64,000 nucleotides of DNA, from positions 823,902 to 887,901 of the forward strand of contig NZ_MTQM01000008.1 of the NCBI RefSeq assembly GCF_001984105.1. Reading direction: 5' to 3'. How positions within the stretch are numbered: position 1 is the stretch's first letter; each line of letters starts with the position of its first letter. The notes beneath the pieces were generated by a model. It was not told where the DNA came from and did no database searches. It saw only the letters and a list, made by a program, of their open reading frames with translations. The translations under genes were made by a program, and so were the position numbers. This document shows, in pieces, positions 16,990 to 25,523 of the stretch. Origin of the DNA: Microbacterium sp. CSI-V (GTDB taxonomy: Bacteria > Actinomycetota > Actinomycetes > Actinomycetales > Microbacteriaceae).

Positions 16990-18963
16990 ATGACCCAGAC
17001 CCCCCGATCCGGTCTCGCGCTCGACGAACTGAGCGACGAGATCCGCCCCCAGGACGACCTGTTCCGCCACGTGAACGGCCGCTGGCTGGAGCGCACCGAA
17101 ATCCCCGACGACAAAGCCCGATGGGGCAGCTTCCATCTCATCGCCGAACAGGCGGAGAAGGACGTCCGCACCATCGTGGAGGAGTCGCAGCAGGCCGAGC
17201 CGGGCAGCGAAGCCCGCAAGATCGGCGACCTGTTCGCGAGCTTCCTGGACACCGACCGCATCGAGGAGGCGGGAGCGGCGCCGCTGGCGGATCAGCTCGC
17301 CCGCGTCGACGCCGTGACCGACGTGCCCGGCTTCCTCCGTCTCGTCGGGGAGCTCGAGCGCGACGGCGTGAGCGGCCTGCTGACCCTGTTCGTCGAGCCC
17401 GACCCGGGCGACCCCACCCGCTACGTCCCCGTGATCTACCAGGGCGGCCTGTCGCTCCCCGATGAGAGCTACTACCGGCTCGAGAACTTCGCCGAGACGC
17501 GTGCCGCCTACCGCGCGCACATCCAGCGCATGTTCGAGCTGGCCGGGGTCGCCGAGCCGGCGGCATCCGCCGATCGTGTCTTCGCCCTCGAGACCGAGCT
17601 CGCGACGCACCACTGGTCGCGCGAAGACAGCCGCGACGCCGTGAAGACCTACAACCTGCGCACGTGGGACGAGATGGTCGGCCTCGCCGGCCTCGACCTC
17701 GTGCCGTGGCGCGCGGGTGTCGCCCCGGGGCACGAGGACGCCTTCGCCGAGGTCGTCGTCTACCAGCCGAGCTTCATCGAGTCCCTCGGCGCACTGCTGG
17801 TCGACGAGCGCCTCGAGGACTGGAAGGCGTGGCTGCGGTTCGCCGTCGTGCACTCCGCCGCGGCGTTCCTGTCGGAGGAGTTCGTGGCCGAGAACTTCGC
17901 GTTCTACGGCACGCAGCTCACCGGTGTGCCGGTGAACCGCGAGCGGTGGAAGCGCGGCGTCGGCCTCGTCGAGGCGGCGCTCGGCGAAGCCGTCGGCAAG
18001 GTGTACGTCGAGCGGCACTTCCCGCCCGCGGCGAAGGATGCCATGGACGTCCTCGTGAAGAACCTGATCGAGGCCTACCGCGAGTCGATCACCGCGCTGG
18101 AGTGGATGACGCCCGAGACCCGGGAGCGCGCGCTCGTCAAGCTCGACGCGTTCACGCCCAAGATCGGTTACCCGGTGAAGTGGAAGGACTACTCCGACCT
18201 CGAGATCGAGGCCGGCGACCTCGTCGGGAACGTCCGCCGCGCCCACGTGTGGGAGCACGACCGGCAGCTCGCGAAGGTCGGTCAGCCGATCGACCGCGAC
18301 GAGTGGTACATGACCCCGCAGACCGTCAACGCGTACTACAACCCGCTGATGAACGAGATCGTGTTCCCCGCGGCGATCCTGCAGTACCCGTTCTTCGACG
18401 CCGAGCGCGATGCGGCCGCCAACTACGGCGGGATCGGCGCGGTCATCGGCCACGAGATCGGTCACGGGTTCGACGACCAGGGCAGCCGCTTCGACGGCGA
18501 CGGGTCGCTGCGCGACTGGTGGACGGATGCCGACCGCTCGGCGTTCGAGGAGCGCACCAAGGCGCTCATCGCCCAGTACGAGGCGCTCGTCCCCGAGGGC
18601 CTGAGCGAGGAGCACCACGTCAACGGCGCCCTCACGATCGGCGAGAACATCGGCGACCTCGGGGGCCTGGGCATCGCGCTCCGCGCCTACCGGCTGTCGC
18701 TCGGTGCGGACGAGCCCGCCGACGGTCCCGAGGTCGACGGGTACAGCGGCATCCAGAGGCTCCTGCTCAGCTGGGCGCAGATCTGGCAGCAGAAGGGCCG
18801 GGATGCCGAGACCATCCGCCTGCTGACGATCGACCCGCACTCGCCGAACGAATTCCGTTGCAACCAGATCGTGCGCAACATCGATGCGTTCTACGACGCG
18901 TTCGAGGTCACCGAGGGCGATGCCCTGTGGCTCGACGCGGACCAGCGCGTCACCATTTGGTGA
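16990..18963 (+). CDS. M13 family zinc metallopeptidase (neprilysin-like)
   Basis: About 657 residues, a full-length M13 peptidase. The zinc motif VIGHEIGHGFDDQGSRFDGD lies near residue 488 (HEIGH, then the family's FDDQG). The third ligand is in TIGENIGDLGGLGIALRA (Glu near residue 552). NAYYNPLMNEIVFPAAILQY is the substrate-edge strand, and the C-terminus has the conserved SPNEFRCNQIVRN and a final Trp. No signal peptide or membrane anchor is visible, so it is probably cytoplasmic like other actinobacterial PepO-type enzymes. TATCCT ends 6 nt before the ATG (leaderless). Confidence 0.95.
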   Translation: MTQTPRSGLALDELSDEIRPQDDLFRHVNGRWLERTEIPDDKARWGSFHLIAEQAEKDVRTIVEESQQAEPGSEARKIGDLFASFLDTDRIEEAGAAPLADQLARVDAVTDVPGFLRLVGELERDGVSGLLTLFVEPDPGDPTRYVPVIYQGGLSLPDESYYRLENFAETRAAYRAHIQRMFELAGVAEPAASADRVFALETELATHHWSREDSRDAVKTYNLRTWDEMVGLAGLDLVPWRAGVAPGHEDAFAEVVVYQPSFIESLGALLVDERLEDWKAWLRFAVVHSAAAFLSEEFVAENFAFYGTQLTGVPVNRERWKRGVGLVEAALGEAVGKVYVERHFPPAAKDAMDVLVKNLIEAYRESITALEWMTPETRERALVKLDAFTPKIGYPVKWKDYSDLEIEAGDLVGNVRRAHVWEHDRQLAKVGQPIDRDEWYMTPQTVNAYYNPLMNEIVFPAAILQYPFFDAERDAAANYGGIGAVIGHEIGHGFDDQGSRFDGDGSLRDWWTDADRSAFEERTKALIAQYEALVPEGLSEEHHVNGALTIGENIGDLGGLGIALRAYRLSLGADEPADGPEVDGYSGIQRLLLSWAQIWQQKGRDAETIRLLTIDPHSPNEFRCNQIVRNIDAFYDAFEVTEGDALWLDADQRVTIW

Positions 18964-19005
18964 GGTCGCGTTTGTTGCTCTCCTGACCCGGAAGGAGCCA
19001 CGCTC

Positions 19006-19974
19006 GTGGGCATGCCACCGGTTCCCGAGCCTGCCGCACCCGAACCTTCCGGAGGGTCCGTGGAATCGTCGCGACGCGACGCCCCGGCCCTCCGGGGTTC
19101 GGCGCGGAAGGGACCTCGACGCCTGCCGCGACGGGCGGCCGCCGGTCGCCGATCGTTCACGGCGACGCTTCGCGCGCTCGACGAGCTCGCGGCATCCGGG
19201 GCGAAGGTGTCGGTGCGCATCGACGATCTCGACGGTGGCTCCGCGGTGCTCGAGGGCGACGATTTCGTCACGCTGCCGGTCGCCGGACTGGGCGTCGTCC
19301 CGCTGCTGGTCGAGGTGGCCGCGGCGATCGAGGCCGGCCGTGTCGAGGCTCTCGAGATCATCGACCGCGCCACGGTCCACACCGCGTCGGCCGGGGGAGT
19401 GTGGCAGCACCTGAAGGCTCCGGCGCTGCCGCTGGCGGACGTGGCGGTGCTCGCGGCGTCCGCCGGGGACGCGCTGGCGGCGAACGCGCTCCTGCAACGG
19501 GTGGGGCTGCCCGCAGTCCGCGCGCGCATCGAGCAGCTGGGGCTGCGGCGCACCGCCCTCCTCGACCGCTTCCGCGACGACCGCGGACCCGACGACGCTC
19601 CGCACGTCGCGCTGTCGACCGCGCGCGAGATGGCCTCCGTGTTCGCCGGACTCGTCAACTCCACGGTCGTGTCACCGGGGGTCAGTGCCCAGGTCGCGGA
19701 ATGGCTGAGCCTGAACCACGACCTGTCGCTGGTGGCATCCGCGACCGGTCTCGACCCGTTCGCCCACGAGAACGACCGCCACGGTCTGCTGTTCGTCAAC
19801 AAGACCGGCCGATCCGAGGGCGTGCGCGCCGAAGCGGGCGTGCTCGGCGGCCCGCGCGCGGGAGTCGCCTACGCGCTCATCGCGAACTTCGACGACCTCT
19901 CGATCGCGCACCGTCTGCGCGCGCACGACGCGTTCCGCGTGCTGGGCGTGGAGCTGATGGAGTACGTGTACTGA
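19006..19974 (+). CDS. Class A beta-lactamase-fold protein lacking the catalytic Ser-Lys
   Basis: A 322-residue serine-hydrolase-fold protein. The KTG motif is clear in LLFVNKTGRSEGVRAEAGVL near residue 266, with the class A follow-on. The SDN-helix region is LAASAGDALAANALL near residue 150, with no exact SDN. Where class A enzymes have SxxK, about 60 residues earlier, this protein reads LPVAGLGVVPLLVEV (about residues 90-104), so the nucleophile and Lys are absent. It is probably a non-catalytic binding or regulatory relative. No signal peptide; a basic Pro/Arg-rich N-terminus of about 50 residues is present. GGAAGGAG precedes the GTG start by 8 nt. Confidence 0.75.
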   Translation: MGMPPVPEPAAPEPSGGSVESSRRDAPALRGSARKGPRRLPRRAAAGRRSFTATLRALDELAASGAKVSVRIDDLDGGSAVLEGDDFVTLPVAGLGVVPLLVEVAAAIEAGRVEALEIIDRATVHTASAGGVWQHLKAPALPLADVAVLAASAGDALAANALLQRVGLPAVRARIEQLGLRRTALLDRFRDDRGPDDAPHVALSTAREMASVFAGLVNSTVVSPGVSAQVAEWLSLNHDLSLVASATGLDPFAHENDRHGLLFVNKTGRSEGVRAEAGVLGGPRAGVAYALIANFDDLSIAHRLRAHDAFRVLGVELMEYVY

Positions 19975-20075
19975 CGGCGGGTTATCCCGCAACTCGCCCC
20001 GGAACGCAATCCCTCCGTGCGCAATGCGGCCCGGTGGGAATCTGGTGCCCCCGAACACCAGAAAGGACTGGGACG

Positions 20076-20351
20076 ATGTCCGACACCACCGCATCCACCG
20101 ACCCGTTCGCCGACTCCGCCGGCCCCGAGGGGCACTCGATCACCGATTGGACCGACCTCGGTCGCGAGATGTGGTCGTACCTCACCGGCCGCGGCGCCGC
20201 GGTCAACTACTCGTTCGTCGACATGACCGTCGAGGTGCCCCGCGACATCGGCCCCGACGCCCCCCGCGCGACGTGGAAGCTCAACGGCACCCTCCGCGTC
20301 ACCACGAGCGACGACACCGCGCCGGGCTCCGACCCGTACCGCGGCAACTGA
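20076..20351 (+). CDS. Small conserved hypothetical protein
   Basis: A 91-residue acidic protein: MSDTTASTDPFADSAGPEGH then WTDLGREMWSYLTGRGAAVN and SFVDMTVEVPRDIGPDAPRA, ending with a beta-rich WKLNGTLRVTTSD. No signal or membrane helix. An AGAAAGGA ribosome site precedes the ATG. It is 14 nt upstream of the FHA gene and the two clearly form an operon. The pair suggests a small partner or regulator of the FHA protein; this is inference only. Confidence 0.75.
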   Translation: MSDTTASTDPFADSAGPEGHSITDWTDLGREMWSYLTGRGAAVNYSFVDMTVEVPRDIGPDAPRATWKLNGTLRVTTSDDTAPGSDPYRGN

Positions 20352-20365
20352 GAGCGGGCGCCGTC

Positions 20366-21253
20366 ATGGTGCGCCTCGACATCGACCTCGCCTTCTCCGA
20401 GAAGGAGACGGGGACGGATGCCGCGCTCCCCCCGTTCGAGGGAACGATCACCGCCGCGGGTTCCGAGGTGCGCGTGACCATCAGCGACCCGTCGCGGCTG
20501 CCCGGCAACGGTCGCCGCACCCTCGCCGAGCTCTCCACGGTCGCCGACGCGCTCGCTGCCCGCGGAATCTCGGTGCGCGTGGAGGGGCCGGACGGCCCGA
20601 TCCTGCACCTCGGCGACGTCAAGAGCAGTCTCCTGCAGCGGGTCGTGACCGGCTCGCCGCACATCCGACTCGGGTCCGTCGCGGCGCTGGCACCGCTGCT
20701 CACCCGCCGCAACGGGGGCCAGGCGCTCACGTTCCCGGTGCCGCCGGGGACGCCGCTGCCGCTCGTGCCGACCGTCAACCGGTTCGTTCCGCGCCGGATC
20801 ACGACGACGCACTACACCCCCGGGTCGGGCCGGCCGCGCCTGATCTTCGCCGTCGGCTCCTCATCGTGGAACGGATCGCGCCCGCGCGAGTTCGACCTGC
20901 TCCCGACGAAGACCGTGATCGGGTCCGGCGACGAGGCCGACCTGCGTCTGCCCGGCCTCGCGCCCGTCCACGCCGAGATCCGGCACGAGGGCGACGACGA
21001 GTACGTCCTGTACGGATTCGACGTCGTCGGCGGCGGCGGTGCCGCGGTCGAGGGGCGTCGCGGTAACGGCCGCATCCTGCGCACGGGCGCGCGGATCGAG
21101 CTCGGCGACTGGCGCCTGGCGTACTTCCGCGCGGAGTGGGCCGATCACGGCCGTCCGTACGGCGGTCGTGTCGGCGGCGAGCTCGCGCGTCAGCGCAAGC
21201 AACCGCCGCGGGGAGGCACGGGCCCCCTGGCCGCGGCATCCGACCCCGACTGA
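20366..21253 (+). CDS. FHA-domain protein with a novel N-terminal region
   Basis: A 295-residue soluble protein. The C-terminal part (about residues 165-260) is a forkhead-associated phosphothreonine-binding domain: FDLLPTKTVIGSGDEADLRL, then APVHAEIRHEGDDEYVLYGF. The usual GRxxxN start is replaced by GSGDEAD and the SxxH by PVHAEI, so phosphopeptide binding may be weakened. The N-terminal 110 residues (DIDLAFSEKETGTDAALPPF, then PDGPILHLGDVKSSLLQRVV) are not recognised. It ends 40 bp before a convergent MFS gene, with a strong hairpin between them. Confidence 0.82.
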   Translation: MVRLDIDLAFSEKETGTDAALPPFEGTITAAGSEVRVTISDPSRLPGNGRRTLAELSTVADALAARGISVRVEGPDGPILHLGDVKSSLLQRVVTGSPHIRLGSVAALAPLLTRRNGGQALTFPVPPGTPLPLVPTVNRFVPRRITTTHYTPGSGRPRLIFAVGSSSWNGSRPREFDLLPTKTVIGSGDEADLRLPGLAPVHAEIRHEGDDEYVLYGFDVVGGGGAAVEGRRGNGRILRTGARIELGDWRLAYFRAEWADHGRPYGGRVGGELARQRKQPPRGGTGPLAAASDPD

Positions 21254-21267
21254 GTCGACCCGCGCAC

Positions 21268-21314
21268 GCCGAGACCGCATCCGTCGGACAGTGTCAGGCG
21301 GATGCCGTCTCGGC
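21268..21314. terminator. Bidirectional hairpin between convergent genes, family C-like
   Basis: 16-bp arms, GCCGAGACCGCATCCG at 21268-21283 and its complement with one mismatch at 21299-21314, enclosing a 15-nt loop. It follows the FHA gene and includes the last codons and stop of the MFS gene on the other strand. The arm resembles the GAGACTGCATCCG arm of the family C palindromes at 37282 and 42179. Confidence 0.65.
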
Positions 21315-22523
21315 GGGCCCGCTCTCGGGCGCCACCACCCGCCACACGCTCCGCGTCGACGCGGCCACGAGCGTCGCCGCCACGACGAGCGCGGCGCAGG
21401 TCCACAGCACCGGGGTCGTTCCGACCGCGTGGGCGGCCGGACCGACGACCGCCTCGCCCAGGGGCACGGCGATGAACGACCCGACCATGTCGTAGGAGTA
21501 GACGCGCGAGAGCGCGTCGCGGGGGATGTGCGACTGCAGCGATTGGTCCCAGGCGATCGCGAAGAGCTCGATGGCGAAGCCGCCGAGCGCGAAGCCGACG
21601 AGCAGCACGGGCACCACGGGAGCCGCCGCGAGGGTCGCGACCGGAACCGCGGCGAACGCCATCGCGGCGACGCCGATCCCGAGGGCGCGACGGGGCCGCC
21701 AGCGCAGCGCGACCACCGCCCCCAGCGCGAGGCCCAGCGTCTGCGCGCCGATGACGAACCCCCACGCCGAGCGACCGATCGTCTCGTCCGCCACGACCGG
21801 CCCGAGCACCGCGACCGCACCGGTGAACGCGGCGTTCAGGACGGCGAACTGCAGGACCACGATCCACACCCAGGAGCGGCTCGTGAACTCCCGCCACCCC
21901 TCGCGCAGGTCCGCGATCATCGATGTCCGCGGCGCCGCAGCGCGTTCGGGCAGGCGCAGCCGGGAGAAGAACACGGCTGCGGCCGCGAACGCGGCGGCAT
22001 CCACGGCCAGTCCCCAGCCCGGTCCGACCGAGGCGATCAGGATGCCACCCGCCGAGGCGCCGAGGATCGTGCCGCCGTTGAGTCCCAGGCGCAGCAGCGC
22101 GTTGGCCGAGCGCAGCTGGTCGGGCGGGACGGTGTCGGGCACGAGCGCGGCGGACGCGGGCAGGCTCACGCCGGCCACCGCGCCGTTGAGGATGCTCAAC
22201 ACGACCAACGCGGGCACGGTCGCGGACCCGGTCACGACGAGGGCGGCGACAGCGCCCTGCGTGAGCGCGGCCGCGACTGACGTCCCGACGAGCAGGAGAT
22301 TGCGGGGGAGGCGGTCGGCGAGGACCCCGCCGAAGAGCAGGACGGCGACGTTCGCGATCGAACGGGCCGCGACGACGAGCCCCAGGTCGGCGGCCGAGCC
22401 CGTGAGGTCGAGCACGGCGAAGGCGAGGGCGATCGGGGCGACGGCGTTGCCCACGATGCTCGTCGTCCGCGCCGCGAGCAGCCACCGGAAGGCGGCGTGG
22501 CGCCACGGGCCCCAGCCGCTCAC
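21294..22523 (-). CDS. MFS transporter
   Basis: A 409-residue major-facilitator protein with about 12 helices. It starts VSGWGPWRHAAFRWLLAART, and the helix 2-3 loop is LLFGGVLADRLPRNLLLVG, the MFS signature. The overall style is that of the enterobactin-exporter/drug-efflux-like MFS-3 group. The GTG start overlaps the stop of the ArsR-like gene by 4 nt (GTGA), so the regulator and transporter are one operon and the regulator most likely controls it. Substrate unknown. An alternative longer start would run into the regulator gene and is rejected. Confidence 0.88.
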   Translation of the reverse strand: MSGWGPWRHAAFRWLLAARTTSIVGNAVAPIALAFAVLDLTGSAADLGLVVAARSIANVAVLLFGGVLADRLPRNLLLVGTSVAAALTQGAVAALVVTGSATVPALVVLSILNGAVAGVSLPASAALVPDTVPPDQLRSANALLRLGLNGGTILGASAGGILIASVGPGWGLAVDAAAFAAAAVFFSRLRLPERAAAPRTSMIADLREGWREFTSRSWVWIVVLQFAVLNAAFTGAVAVLGPVVADETIGRSAWGFVIGAQTLGLALGAVVALRWRPRRALGIGVAAMAFAAVPVATLAAAPVVPVLLVGFALGGFAIELFAIAWDQSLQSHIPRDALSRVYSYDMVGSFIAVPLGEAVVGPAAHAVGTTPVLWTCAALVVAATLVAASTRSVWRVVAPESGPAETASA

Positions 22524-23044
22524 GGGCGTTCCAGCCGGAAGAGCGCGGCTGTCATCGAGACCGGCTGCGTCCCGGGGCTCCGCGGCGGCCGGGCGGCGGC
22601 GTGCAGGAGGGCGGAGGCCTCGGCGACGTGGTGCACCACCCGTCGCCACACCTCGGGATCGACCCACAGTTCGGCGTCGGTCGTGACGCCGGGACCGTCG
22701 GCGCGCCGACGTGCGCGACGCCGCAGCTCCTCGATGAGCGCTTCGACGTAGGACGCCTCGTCCTCGGCGGGGACGCGCGGCGCCGGGGGCGCGTCGGGAT
22801 CGATCCGGCGCGAGGACGACTCGTGGCGGTAGCGCTTGGCATCCCCGCCCCGGAGGCGCACGGTCTCGACGACGCGGATCAGACCCACCCGCTCGAGCAC
22901 GCGGAGGTGGTAGCTCGCCGAAGCCTGCGAAACGCCGAGCTCCCGCCCGACCTCGGCGGCGCTCATGGCCGCTCCGGTCAGCAGGGACAGCATTCGGAGC
23001 CGGAGCGGGTGCGCCGTGGTGCGAAGCTCGTCGATGCGGGACAT
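22520..23044 (-). CDS. ArsR-like winged-helix regulator
   Basis: A 174-residue regulator. The N-terminus is a winged helix: MSRIDELRTTAHPLRLRMLS, then AEVGRELGVSQASASYHLRV with HLRVLERVGLI as the ArsR-type recognition region, and a wing with GGDAKRYRH. No Cys metal site is seen, so it is not an obvious metal sensor. The C-terminal half is helical with many Arg/Glu and probably binds an effector. It is first gene of an operon with the downstream MFS transporter and is divergent in function from purU, which lies upstream on the same strand. Confidence 0.85.
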   Translation of the reverse strand: MSRIDELRTTAHPLRLRMLSLLTGAAMSAAEVGRELGVSQASASYHLRVLERVGLIRVVETVRLRGGDAKRYRHESSSRRIDPDAPPAPRVPAEDEASYVEALIEELRRRARRRADGPGVTTDAELWVDPEVWRRVVHHVAEASALLHAAARPPRSPGTQPVSMTAALFRLERP

Positions 23045-23076
23045 CCCCCGATGCTCGCGCGGCGGGGGCCGACCGT

Positions 23077-23090
23077 CAAATGTCTCTTTG
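23077..23090 (-). promoter_or_regulatory. Possible operator of the ArsR-like regulator
   Basis: A short inverted repeat, CAAA-N6-TTTG, 33 bp upstream of the regulator start in the gap behind purU. ArsR proteins bind AT-rich interrupted palindromes in such places. The match is short and unsupported by a second copy, so this is weak. Confidence 0.25.
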
Positions 23091-23109
23091 GGGGTCGGTG
23101 ACCCCGGCC

Positions 23110-23997
23110 TCAGGACGTGAAGACGATGGTGTGGTTGCCGCTGCGGATGATGCGGTCCTCGGCGTGCCACAGCACGGCTCGCGAGAGCACCTGACGCTCG
23201 ACGTCGGCACCGCGGCGCGCGAGCTCGGCGGCCGAGTCGGCGTGGGTGACGCGGATCGTGTCCTGCTCGATGATCGGACCCTCGTCGAGGTCGCCGGTGA
23301 CGTAGTGCGAGGTCGCGCCGATGAGCTTGACGCCGCGTTCCTTGGCCTTCTTGTACGGCTCCGCGCCGATGAAGGCGGGCAGGAAGGAGTGGTGGATGTT
23401 GATCACCGGCACCCCGATCTTCTCGAGGAAGTCGGGCGAGAGGATCTGCATGTACCGCGCGAGCACGACGAAGTCGACGTTGCCGACGAGCAGCTCGAGG
23501 ATGCGGGCCTCGGATGCCGACTTGTCGGGGCCGGGGGTCGAGGGGACGTGGAAGAACGGCACGCCGAACGAGCGGACGTCCTCCGCCGAGGTCGTGTGGT
23601 TGGACACGACCATGGGGATGCTCACGGGCAGGTCGCCGCGGCGGTGGCGCCACAGCAGGTCGAGCAGGCAGTGGTCCTGCTTGGACGCGAGGATCGCCAT
23701 GCGCTTCGGGGTGGCGAGGTCGGTGAGCTTCCACTCGAGCTCGAACCCGTCGCGGAGCGTGCGGTGGAGATCCGCCTGGATCTCGGGCAGGGATGCCGCG
23801 AGGTCGGGGCGGTGGAACACCACGCGCTGGAAGTACGCCCCACCGCGCGTGCCGTCGGAGTACTGGTCGAAGGCGACGATGTTGCCGCCCTGACGGGCGA
23901 TGAGAGCCGAGACCGCGGCGATGATGCCGGGGGTGTCGCTGCCGTGGACGATGAGGCACGCGTGATCGGGCTGCAGGTGGGGGCTCGCGGAGACCAT
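23110..23997 (-). CDS. purU: Formyltetrahydrofolate deformylase
   Basis: A 295-residue enzyme that hydrolyses 10-formyl-THF to formate and THF, balancing one-carbon pools. An N-terminal ACT domain (CLIVHGSDTPGIIAAVSALI) is followed by the formyltransferase fold: PMVVSNHTTSAEDVRSFGVP, INIHHSFLPAFIGAEPYKKA with the catalytic Asn/His, and IGATSHYVTGDLDEGPIIEQ with the catalytic Asp. Length and order match PurU. The ATG at 23997 is preferred because CAGAAT ends 6 nt upstream (leaderless); a longer in-frame start exists at 24036. Confidence 0.95.
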   Translation of the reverse strand: MVSASPHLQPDHACLIVHGSDTPGIIAAVSALIARQGGNIVAFDQYSDGTRGGAYFQRVVFHRPDLAASLPEIQADLHRTLRDGFELEWKLTDLATPKRMAILASKQDHCLLDLLWRHRRGDLPVSIPMVVSNHTTSAEDVRSFGVPFFHVPSTPGPDKSASEARILELLVGNVDFVVLARYMQILSPDFLEKIGVPVINIHHSFLPAFIGAEPYKKAKERGVKLIGATSHYVTGDLDEGPIIEQDTIRVTHADSAAELARRGADVERQVLSRAVLWHAEDRIIRSGNHTIVFTS

Positions 23998-24036
23998 CGG
24001 ACCATTCTGCCGTGCCCCGGTGACGGCGATGACCAC

Positions 24037-24099
24037 CGCCCCCGCCCTCGGCCGACCCGCCCCCGCCCTCGGCCGACCCGCCTCCGCCCTCAGCCGACT
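24037..24099. repeat. 21-bp tandem repeat, three units
   Basis: Units begin at 24037, 24058 and 24079. The first two are identical (CGCCCCCGCCCTCGGCCGAC plus C) and the third differs at three positions. They lie in the 200-bp gap between divergent purU and the MFS gene, in the promoter area. The unit length is a multiple of three but no gene covers it. Confidence 0.8.
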
Positions 24100-24197
24100 C
24101 GCGCGCGGCCGCGCGGACCGCGGTGTCGGCGCCCGCGACTAGCCTGGTGGATGCCGCTGTGTGCGGCATCCCCTCCCCTCTTCTCCCAGGAACCACC

Positions 24198-25514
24198 GTG
24201 ATCAGCAGCCTCGAACGCCCCGGCTGGCGGACGTGGACGCTGTGGGGCGTGGGCGTCCTCGCCTACGTCGTGTCGATCGTCAACCGCACGTCGCTGTCGG
24301 CGGTGGGCGTGGATGCCGCCACCCGGTTCCAGGCCGACGCCTCGGCGCTGTCGATGTTCGCGGTGATCCAGCTGTTCGTCTACGGCGCGATGCAGATCCC
24401 CGTCGGACTGCTGCTCGACCGCTTCGGCGCACGACCGATGATCGCGATCGGCATGCTGCTCATGGCGGCGGGCCAGTTGGTCATGGCGTTCGCGGACGCG
24501 GTGGGGATCGGCATCCTCGCCCGCGTCCTCATCGGCGCGGGCGACGCGATGATCTTCCCGAGCGTCCTGCGCGTGATCGCGACGTGGTTCCCGGCGCAAC
24601 GTGCGCCGGTGCTCGTGCAGCTGACGGGGATCATCGGTCAGCTCGGCCAGATCGTCGCCGTGGTGCCGCTCGCCGCGCTCCTGCACGCGACGAGCTGGAG
24701 CGTCGCCTTCGGCAGCGTCGCGGGGCTCGGCGTGCTGTTCGCCGTCCTCACGTACGCGATCATCCGCAACCGTCCGCCCGAGCGGCGCGACGATGCGGTC
24801 GACACGTCAGTCGACACCCAGACCGGCACGATCCGCGTCGTCACCTCGGCAGCCGATCTGCGGCAGGGCTTTCGAGAGTCGTGGGCGCACCCCGGCACCC
24901 GTCTCGGATTCTGGTCGCACTTCGCCACGCCCTTCGCCGGCACGGCGTTCATGCTGCTGTGGGGCTTCCCCTTCCTCACCGCCGGTGAGGGGCTGCCTCC
25001 CGCGACCGCGTCGGGCATCATGACGCTCTTCGTGCTGTTCGGCATCGTGAGCGGGCCGGTGATCGGAGCCCTGTCCAGTCGGCATCCGCGTCGCCGGTCG
25101 CGCTGGCTCGTGCTGCCCACCGTGGTGTTCCAGGCGCTCGTCTGGATCGTCGTCGCGGCCTGGCCGGGACCGGCGCCCCTGTGGCTGCTGATCGTGCTGA
25201 TGTTCGCGCTCGCGACCGGTGGCCCGGCGTCGATGATCGCGTTCGACCACGCGCGCACCTTCACGCCCAGCCATCGCCTGAGCACCGCGACCGGCATCGT
25301 GAACGGCGGCGGCTTCCTCGCCGCGCTCCTCGCAATCCTCTTCATCGGTATCGCGATGGACGTGCAGGGCGCGGGCACCCCCGACACCTACTCTCTGGAT
25401 GCCTTCCGCCTGGCGTTCCTCACGCAGGTGCCGCTGTGGCTGCTCGGGGGGATCGCGATCGTCGTCGAGCGCGGTCGCACGATCCGACACGTCGGCGGGA
25501 CGCTCCCGCGCTGA
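24198..25514 (+). CDS. MFS transporter
   Basis: A 438-residue major-facilitator protein with 12 helices. It has NRTSLSAVGVDAATRFQADA after helix 1, the helix 2-3 signature GLLLDRFGARPMIAIGMLLM, and ARVLIGAGDAMIFPSVLRVI, in the style of the NNP/organic-anion group. Substrate unknown. The GTG start has AGGA 6 nt upstream. A TAGCCT -10 hexamer about 50 nt upstream gives a short leader. It stands alone, divergent from purU across the tandem repeat. Confidence 0.88.
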   Translation: MISSLERPGWRTWTLWGVGVLAYVVSIVNRTSLSAVGVDAATRFQADASALSMFAVIQLFVYGAMQIPVGLLLDRFGARPMIAIGMLLMAAGQLVMAFADAVGIGILARVLIGAGDAMIFPSVLRVIATWFPAQRAPVLVQLTGIIGQLGQIVAVVPLAALLHATSWSVAFGSVAGLGVLFAVLTYAIIRNRPPERRDDAVDTSVDTQTGTIRVVTSAADLRQGFRESWAHPGTRLGFWSHFATPFAGTAFMLLWGFPFLTAGEGLPPATASGIMTLFVLFGIVSGPVIGALSSRHPRRRSRWLVLPTVVFQALVWIVVAAWPGPAPLWLLIVLMFALATGGPASMIAFDHARTFTPSHRLSTATGIVNGGGFLAALLAILFIGIAMDVQGAGTPDTYSLDAFRLAFLTQVPLWLLGGIAIVVERGRTIRHVGGTLPR

Positions 25515-25523
25515 GCCGCCCGC

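Noticed and set aside
14926..19605. A very long open frame on the minus strand across the lipoprotein, MATE and M13 peptidase genes
   Set aside because: Arg/His/Gly-rich translation typical of antisense frames in GC-rich DNA, and the known families on the same DNA are unambiguous.
24147..24200. Starting the MFS gene at GTG 24147 directly after TAGCCT
   Set aside because: Only one base separates the hexamer from that codon, too close for a transcription start; GTG 24198 has AGGA at the right distance and fits helix 1.
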